Positions 58,193-64,000 of a DNA stretch of 64,000 bases are shown here, one piece after another. Made by a program: the position numbers and the translations under genes. The stretch's first letter is position 1. Every line of letters starts with the position of its first letter. The notes under the pieces were generated by a model, which was given only the letters and a program-made list of their open reading frames with translations, did no database searches and had not been told where the DNA came from. This DNA comes from Aradus depressus (taxonomy: Eukaryota > Arthropoda > Insecta > Hemiptera > Aradidae): contig OY759214.1 in assembly GCA_963662175.1 (NCBI GenBank), positions 1,426,001 to 1,490,000 on the forward strand, given 5' to 3'.

Positions 58193-60664
58193 TCCTCCCT
58201 TCTGAAGCTTCGAAGTCCCTTGAGAATTTGGCAGGACCCATGGGTCGTGGAACACTGGAGGTCGAGTAGAGTGGAGTTGGATGATCTCCGGTGTACTTGT
58301 AGTTGTTGCGGAACTTGAGGTAGGTAGGCATTTAGTTTTAATAAAATGGGTACATAATATAACTAAATGGATTATAAATAAGTAAATAGTTAAACAATAA
58401 AATATCTTATAATAGGTGTCATTATTAAAGAAGGTAATTATATCTAAAGCCTCAAGTTCAGTCAAGGATACATTGGGTGTTAATTTTAGATATTGATTTA
58501 GACAGTTATTATAAACAATTATTGCTATTTTTAATTTACTCTCTAAGTTATCTTTAGGGTGCAGTTTAGTGGTACTTCTAATAATTTCAATTAGGGTAGA
58601 GTGAGTTCTGTTTAGTAGTCCTAAGGAGTTAGGATGATTTGGGGTAGTATAATAAGGTTCGATCCCTTGAGTGTTCAATAAATTTTCGACTAGAGAATTT
58701 TTGAATTCTCTCCCGTTATCCGTTTTTATTCTTTCTGGAGCTGGGAATAATTCGAGATACTCTATTATAATTTGTGTTATCTGAGTGGCATTTAAATGAT
58801 TTATTATTCTAGCAAATAGTCGTTTAGAGAACGTATCTACTAAGGTAATTATATATTTTTGGTCATAGTGTAGAGTGTCTATCATTAGTTCTTCAAACGG
58901 TTTGTCTGGTGTGGGAGTAATGCAGTATTTTGTTTTTATTGGATTCCTGTCATATTTTGTCTGTCTGCAAGTATCGCACTTATTAACGTAAGTCATTATA
59001 ATGTCTTTCATTCTGGGGAAATAGTATTGTCGTCTTAGTTTGTTGTATGTTTCAAGTCCTCCTCTGTGGAATGTCTTGCCCGTATGGTAGTTGTTTATAA
59101 TGTCATTTTGGTCTTGTTCCGAAAGTACATCTATACATTTCTTTTTGTATCTTTTTATTTTTACCGTAGGGTAACTTTCTTGTATTATTTTTGAAATGGA
59201 GTTGAATGTTCCTTCAAATTCATTTCTAAGTGATTCTATACTTGGTTCGCAATGGATACCATAGACTGTATTGGGTTTTAATATTTCGGTCAATATTCCT
59301 TCTAGATCTTGTTGCCAAGGGTATGCTGTTTCAATTAAATATTTATTTTTTCCAAAAGGCTTAGTATAATATATTTTTCTTTTTCCTCGTTGTAGGAATA
59401 TTTGATTTTTTTCAACGTTAATTGGTTTGTCTTCCTCTACTATCCATACTTGTTGGTTAGATGTTTCTTGTGAGTGAACTGTAGCTAAGTCTGACTCATG
59501 TCCTTCCCTAGTATTGTTATCTGTCTGGTCAGTTATCATGTTCTCTAGGTCTGCTATCAGCGTGTCATATTCTGGATTCATGTTCACGGTTCTGATTATG
59601 CTGTCTAAGTCAAGTTCAGTATCAATGTTTTGTTGTTCCATGTAAACTAGAACATTTTTCAGATTGGATATAGCCATATTGATCATTCGTTGGAATGTAG
59701 GGGGTGCGTTACAAAGTCCGAAAGGCATACGTAAGAATTCGTAATGACCTTGTTCAGTGCTGAAGGCAGTTTTTTTTATTGACTCTTCCTCCATAGGAAT
59801 TTGGTGAAATCCCGAAGTTAAATCTATGGTGGAGAAATACTTAGCTCCTTTAAGCTTATTTAAAAGATCTTCAACGTTGGGTAAGGGGAATTTATCCGGT
59901 ATGGTTTCTTGATTTAATTTTCGATAATCTATAACCATTCGCGTTTTTCGTTTACCGCTAGCGTCCGTTTTTTTGGGGACGATCCAGATTGGTGAATTAA
60001 ATGGGGAGATACTTTCGCGTATTATACCGTTTTTTAATAATTTGTTTATCTCGTCTTCAACGTCTTCTTTAAATTGGTTGGGATATCGGTAATTACGAGC
60101 GTAAATGGGTCGGTCGGTTTTTAAGATAATTTTGTGTTTTAGGAGGCTAGTGGCAGGTAACGGTTCGTCTTCCCTTTTTATTATTCTGTTATATTTTTGG
60201 CTAATCGTTAATAGTTTGTTAGTTATTTTATCATCTAAATTTTGGTGCCTTATCATATTTTTTAATTCTTCATTATTAATATAAAACAAATTATTTTCTG
60301 ATATCTTATTATTTTTTATTATTACATTTTTATTCAATAAGGAAATACTTTCATTTTCACAATCTATTTTACATTGTGTTTCTTTCATCGTCTCAAAACC
60401 GACTAATATGTCATATTTATTACTAAAAGGAAAAATAAAAAACTTAACTAATAATTCGTCGTGGATCCCTAGATACGGAGCTAGGTTTATCACAATACTC
60501 TGTGAACCATTTTCGCGTCCTACGGGGGTCTTGACGACAAATTCTTCCGAATTAATTTTAATTCCCTCGGGTACAGAATTTGGGTGTATATAATTTTTTG
60601 ATGATCCCGTGTCCAAAAGCCATGTCTTTCCCAATTTGTCCCTAAAGTGTGGAAGATCTTCCAA
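58175..60664 (-). CDS. pol polyprotein of the LTR element, internally deleted but open
   Basis: A single 829-codon frame. The protease (KTWLLDTGSSKNYIHP) is near residue 15. The reverse-transcriptase fingers and palm follow (IWIVPKKTDASG, MVIDYRKLNQETIPDKFPLP, YFSTIDLTSGFHQIPM, FLRMPFGLCNAPPTFQRMI). At about residue 342 the sequence NVLVYM is followed not by the Asp pair but by EQQNIDTELDLD, so the catalytic end, the connection and RNase H are gone without a frame change. The integrase has a His/Cys finger (HTGKTFHRGG, CDTCRQTK) and Asp residues in MIDTLHYDQ and RIKTDNGREF. A hydrophobic span near residues 745-770 (YLFIIHLVILC) looks like an envelope-type membrane anchor fused by another deletion. 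I do not expect activity. Confidence 0.85.
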   Translation of the reverse strand: MEDLPHFRDKLGKTWLLDTGSSKNYIHPNSVPEGIKINSEEFVVKTPVGRENGSQSIVINLAPYLGIHDELLVKFFIFPFSNKYDILVGFETMKETQCKIDCENESISLLNKNVIIKNNKISENNLFYINNEELKNMIRHQNLDDKITNKLLTISQKYNRIIKREDEPLPATSLLKHKIILKTDRPIYARNYRYPNQFKEDVEDEINKLLKNGIIRESISPFNSPIWIVPKKTDASGKRKTRMVIDYRKLNQETIPDKFPLPNVEDLLNKLKGAKYFSTIDLTSGFHQIPMEEESIKKTAFSTEQGHYEFLRMPFGLCNAPPTFQRMINMAISNLKNVLVYMEQQNIDTELDLDSIIRTVNMNPEYDTLIADLENMITDQTDNNTREGHESDLATVHSQETSNQQVWIVEEDKPINVEKNQIFLQRGKRKIYYTKPFGKNKYLIETAYPWQQDLEGILTEILKPNTVYGIHCEPSIESLRNEFEGTFNSISKIIQESYPTVKIKRYKKKCIDVLSEQDQNDIINNYHTGKTFHRGGLETYNKLRRQYYFPRMKDIIMTYVNKCDTCRQTKYDRNPIKTKYCITPTPDKPFEELMIDTLHYDQKYIITLVDTFSKRLFARIINHLNATQITQIIIEYLELFPAPERIKTDNGREFKNSLVENLLNTQGIEPYYTTPNHPNSLGLLNRTHSTLIEIIRSTTKLHPKDNLESKLKIAIIVYNNCLNQYLKLTPNVSLTELEALDIITFFNNDTYYKIFYCLTIYLFIIHLVILCTHFIKTKCLPTSSSATTTSTPEIIQLHSTRPPVFHDPWVLPNSQGTSKLQKGGLTSPA

Positions 60665-61783
60665 TAAACTTTCGGTATATTCGGGGCAGGGGGCGGCCGA
60701 TCTAATCCTAAAAAATGATCTAGCTTATCCACTAATGAGTTGACTGTGGCTTCTAAGTTGTTGATCTTATTTTGGGTCTCCAATGGCTCTTCTATATGGT
60801 GTGTTGGATTTGACCTAACGGTTCTCATGGACACAGTGTTTTGTGAGTCATGTCTTTGTGGTGTAGGTTGATTGTATTGTTGTTTATTTTGGAAAAAATT
60901 TGGTCTAGGGGAAAAATTCTGTCTAGGTTGGTAGTCTCGAGGGGGAAAATTATATCTAGGTTTGTTGATAATCTCGAGGGGGAAAATTGTGTCTAGGTTG
61001 GTTTAAGGTTTGTTGGTAGTCTCGAGGGGGAAAATTATATCTAGGTTCCCGCTGTACTGGTGGGTTCCATAAACGGTTGTTTTGGATTCGAGGTTTTGGG
61101 TAAAAGTCTTGTCTGTTCCCGTATAGTCTGTCCATTATGTGAGAAGCGTCATTGTGCAAGGAGTTTCTTAGATCGTCTAGATGTTTTAAATTGACATGGG
61201 CTAAGAAGTCACACAGATCGGGATGAAGGTTAGATCTAACATGGTAATTTATTTCTAGATCCTTCATACGCATATATTCTGTTTGATCTATATTTTCCAT
61301 TTTTGCTCTTGAAAAAATTAAGGCTCTCACGTTTGCAATTCTGTCAATGTATTGTAGGGGGTTTTCTTTGTAATGGGGTCTAATGCTAAAGAGTTCGGCG
61401 GATAATTGTTCTATTGTCCGTGAATCTTTGAAAGAGTTTTGTAAATAAAATAGAATGTCTTGTACAGTGTTAAATGTGTTTGTAAGGAGACAATGTCTGG
61501 CATTTCCTACTAGTCTAGATTTTACTTTGGTTAGGAGACGTGCATGATTTTGATTCTGTAGTAAATTTGTATCTTGGCAGACCGAGTTAAAGACAGAGGT
61601 GACTGCCTCTATAAAATATATCAAGTCTCCTGGATTCCCATCGTAAGTAGGGATGTGTTCGTAATCATCTCGTGTCATTGAATAGGAAGTCATGGTGGGT
61701 TGTGATTGTGTCATAGTGGGTGGTGATTGTGTCATAGTGTCTATTTGTCTGTTAATGTTGAGTCTGTCAGATAAATTAGTCAT
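60520..61783 (-). pseudogene. gag of the LTR element, one frameshift
   Basis: The first segment (61783-60956, 275 codons) has a Gly/Asp-Pro spacer (YEHIPTYDGNPGDLIYFIEA) and a capsid-like helical domain. A run of NFPPRDYQQ repeats follows, ending in a stop made by repeat slippage near 60960. The second segment (60834-60520) contains a coiled-coil-like stretch (NKINNLEATVNSLVDKLDHF) and overlaps the start of pol in another frame, consistent with a frameshift-type gag-pol arrangement. No CCHC zinc knuckle is seen. Confidence 0.75.
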
Positions 61784-62036
61784 TCAACATATAAAAATTC
61801 TTAACCTAATAAATGTTTTAAACTACCTCAAGTTCCTGGAAGTTCTGAAGGGTTGATTCGATGGTTGGGTTGATGGCTAGCAGGATAAGTATTGAAATAC
61901 TTCTGTTGTGGAAGAGTCCAGGTCCTGTTGCAGAATAAATATCTGGAATTTCTTCGGATCTTCTTAACTCCTCCTTTTCGGAACGGCGTCAGTCTTCCTT
62001 AAAGCTGGGCTTCTGGTTCCTAATTCAACAGCGCTA

Positions 62037-62054
62037 GTCCCTGTTCGGGCGCCA
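62037..62054 (-). promoter_or_regulatory. primer-binding site, tRNA-Lys type
   Basis: Directly next to the 5' LTR the minus strand reads TGGCGCCCGAACAGGGAC, complementary to the 3' end of tRNA-Lys. Several insect Gypsy-group elements prime with tRNA-Lys. Confidence 0.9.
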
Positions 62055-62248
62055 ATTAAATCTCGCACTTCACTAAAGAACTTTTTAAAAACTTTATTTG
62101 ACAATTGACACTTATTTAGATGGTACAAGAGATGTTACATGAAGGATGGCTAATGACAGACTGAATGGTGGGGGGAAAGGAGCGTATATATAAGCTAAGA
62201 TATACTGCTGACTCCGCAGCTGCTGGGGCGCTAGGCTGGGGATGTAAG
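62054..62248 (-). repeat. 5' LTR
   Basis: Same length and ends as the 3' LTR, with two substitutions seen (AATTGACAC for AATTAACAC and GAATGG for GAACGG, plus strand). Confidence 0.9.
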
Positions 62249-62880
62249 TGAGGAAACCGATTAATCAGCCGAATGGGAGTGGAGGATCAGATCAAAGAGC
62301 GCTCTGGTAGTAGGCGATATTATTTATTTACATCTGTTTTTTATACATGAGGTAGTATATTACAAATGGGGGTTGGCATAATACATGGTACCTACTGGAA
62401 ATTAGAAAAAAAAAAGAATAGTTTAAAAAAATAAAAATAATAAAAAATGAATAAATAAAAAAAATACAGGAAATAAATATAAACATGTGAAGAGATGAAT
62501 AGATAAATAAATAAAAAATTCAAGTAAAAATAGAGTACAGAGAAAAATATTTTTGAAAGAAAGAGAAAACTAAATAAATAGAAGAAAAACAAGAGAAAAT
62601 AATCTAGTTGAGGGTGACAAAGATCTTGTTAGTAAATTGAACATAGATTAAATGAAAATAGTTTGCTTAAAAAAGGAAAAGAAAATTGGTAGAGAAAAAA
62701 TATTTACAAAATGAGGAAATAAACAATAAGACTTATATAAAAACAACTTATAAAGTAATAAAATAACAATAATAAATAAATGAAAGTCTATTCTGGTGAA
62801 AACTAAAAGTTGTCTACTGACTGCAATGAAATAAAGAGAACAGAACTCAATAAAAGGAACAAGGAAATAAAATCTGCATT
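62249..62880. other. AT-rich stretch, no gene
   Basis: Very A-rich DNA (62400-62640) with AAATAAATA words. A 25-bp SINE scrap (GAGCGCTCTGGTAGTAGGCG) lies near 62296-62320. Confidence 0.5.
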
Positions 62881-63990
62881 TCAGACCTGCAGACATTTTT
62901 TTACTTTTAAAGATTTAATAATAAATATATAAATACTATTGAGCTTTTGCAAATTATTAATGGTTAATAGGTCCTCCATTTGTGCTAAATCTGTCTTATT
63001 AGCATTGATATATTCACTCAAAAATTGTCGCCTATATATATCTAAGGAAGGACAGGACTGTAGAAAATGAGGTAAATCATCTTTCTTTTTGCATGAACAG
63101 ATCCTGCAATCTTCTTCAGGATAAAATTGAAATTTCTCACCCTCTGTCACTAAGCTAGAATATATTTTACTGGCAAGCCGAATTTGGGAAATGAGTCTGA
63201 TTTTATCTATGTTACAGATGAATCCCAGGTAACCTTCTCCTACTCCTAGTGTATCTACTTAAGCATCTGTAATATTGATTAAAAGAAGAATTTAGAACAA
63301 AATCAACGTCTTGACTAATTAACTGATTTCTATATCATTCAATCATATTTTTTTCATGGTGTTTAACTGAATCTACATTTTGTTCTCTTACTAAAAAATC
63401 ATAGCTCATGTTAGTTAAATAATTTTTGAGATGCACAAAGCAGTTATATGGCATAATAAAGTTTTTATCCAGTTCGAGCAATCTATTAAAACACAACCTA
63501 GGCAACGTATCCTCCGACATGGATAAAATCTGAATCCACCATCCCAGCATTCTTTTGAAAATTTTAAGTCTGATATGAACTCGTCCTGTTTCCAACCTAA
63601 CATAGGGATTGGGGGTGCTAACCGGCAACCTGAGGACAGACTTGAAAAACATCACCTGAGCCCGCTCCACAAAGTCCCCGTACTGACAGCCCCAAATCTC
63701 AACCAGATACAGTTATACACTCTCCGCCATCGATTCGAACAGGTAGCATTTGGTAGCCCAACTATCAGATTTGGAGGATTTCAAAAGGTGTAAGACTGCT
63801 GAGTTGGCTGCGGCAAATTTAGACAAAAAATAATTACTGGCAGGATAAAATTTTCCAGACGAACTAGGTAAATGGTATTCCGAGGTAGGTGAATATTGTG
63901 TCCATTTAGGTCTACTATTTGAAAACAGGGAAGTATAATATAAGCACGCATTTGATCTTTCACTATAATCTGGATAGAACATTGTAACAT
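62881..63990 (-). pseudogene. LINE reverse-transcriptase C-terminus, broken
   Basis: Minus-strand segments can be chained across frameshifts. First comes NGHNIHLPRNTIYL and SSGKFYPASNYFLSKFAAAN (63990-63720), then a WGCQYGDFVERAQVMFFKSV stretch with LRLPVSTPNPYVRLETG (63700-63590). The Cys/His-rich tail follows (EEDCRICSCKKKDDLPHFL, near 63110-63050), ending KVKKCLQV at 62881. This order is typical of the region after the palm of non-LTR reverse transcriptases. The catalytic domain would lie beyond the right edge. The clade cannot be assigned. Confidence 0.7.
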
Positions 63991-64000
63991 GAACACATTA

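Larger units (their letters stand above)
57998..62248 (-). mobile_element. Ty3/Gypsy-type LTR retrotransposon, internally deleted
   Basis: Two 195-bp LTRs (57998-58192 and 62054-62248) differ at about two positions. The element is flanked by a 4-bp direct repeat TGAG (57994-57997, 62249-62252). In the minus-strand sense the order is LTR, primer-binding site, gag, pol, an A/G-rich tract (AGAAGGGAGGA, 58193-58203), LTR. The near-identical LTRs indicate recent insertion. The coding part has in-frame losses described under pol. It lies in an intron of the SLC46-like gene, in the same orientation. Confidence 0.93.

Overview
The window is nuclear DNA from an insect. It has GT-AG introns, AT-rich intergenic DNA and arthropod-type transposons of almost every class. 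A hemipteran is my guess, but nothing in the sequence fixes the order. Protein-coding exons make up only a few percent of the 64 kb; most of the rest is transposon sequence, a tRNA-derived SINE family and minisatellites.

Host genes from left to right: (1) one acidic exon of an unidentified minus-strand gene (820-927); (2) a GMC oxidoreductase of the glucose-dehydrogenase type on the plus strand, three coding exons, 5354-10954; (3) an unrecognised cysteine-rich protein of 238 residues on the minus strand, four exons, 12911-20017, which shows up only when exons are joined by splice phase; (4) the nuclear pore WD-repeat protein Nup37 on the plus strand, six coding exons with consistent phases, 25468-44870, 340 residues; (5) the last two exons of an SLC46-type (proton-coupled folate transporter-like) membrane transporter on the minus strand, 55267-57115, whose earlier exons lie beyond the right edge. 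Genes 2 and 3 converge, 3 and 4 diverge, and 4 and 5 converge.

Mobile DNA: intron 2 of Nup37 holds a Tc1-type element with inner and outer terminal repeats, a non-autonomous Helitron, a hAT element with a perfect 8-bp target duplication, an inverted copy of part of Nup37 exon 5, and a 111-bp-arm palindrome. Intron 5 holds a Jockey-type retrotransposon preceded by about 19 copies of a 73-bp repeat. A second Jockey-type family has near-identical copies on both sides of Nup37 in opposite orientation. A Penelope-like element with GIY-YIG remains lies at 22.2-23.5 kb. A Ty3/Gypsy LTR element with near-identical LTRs (57998-62248) sits in the SLC46 intron; its pol frame has lost the RT catalytic end and RNase H in frame. 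Mariner, Tc1 and LINE relics fill other gaps.

The most unusual observation is in Nup37. The 3' splice site of exon 4, together with the first bases of the exon, has been tandemly amplified, giving six decoy acceptors in front of the true one. No prokaryotic-type system (CRISPR, operon, defence island) is present.
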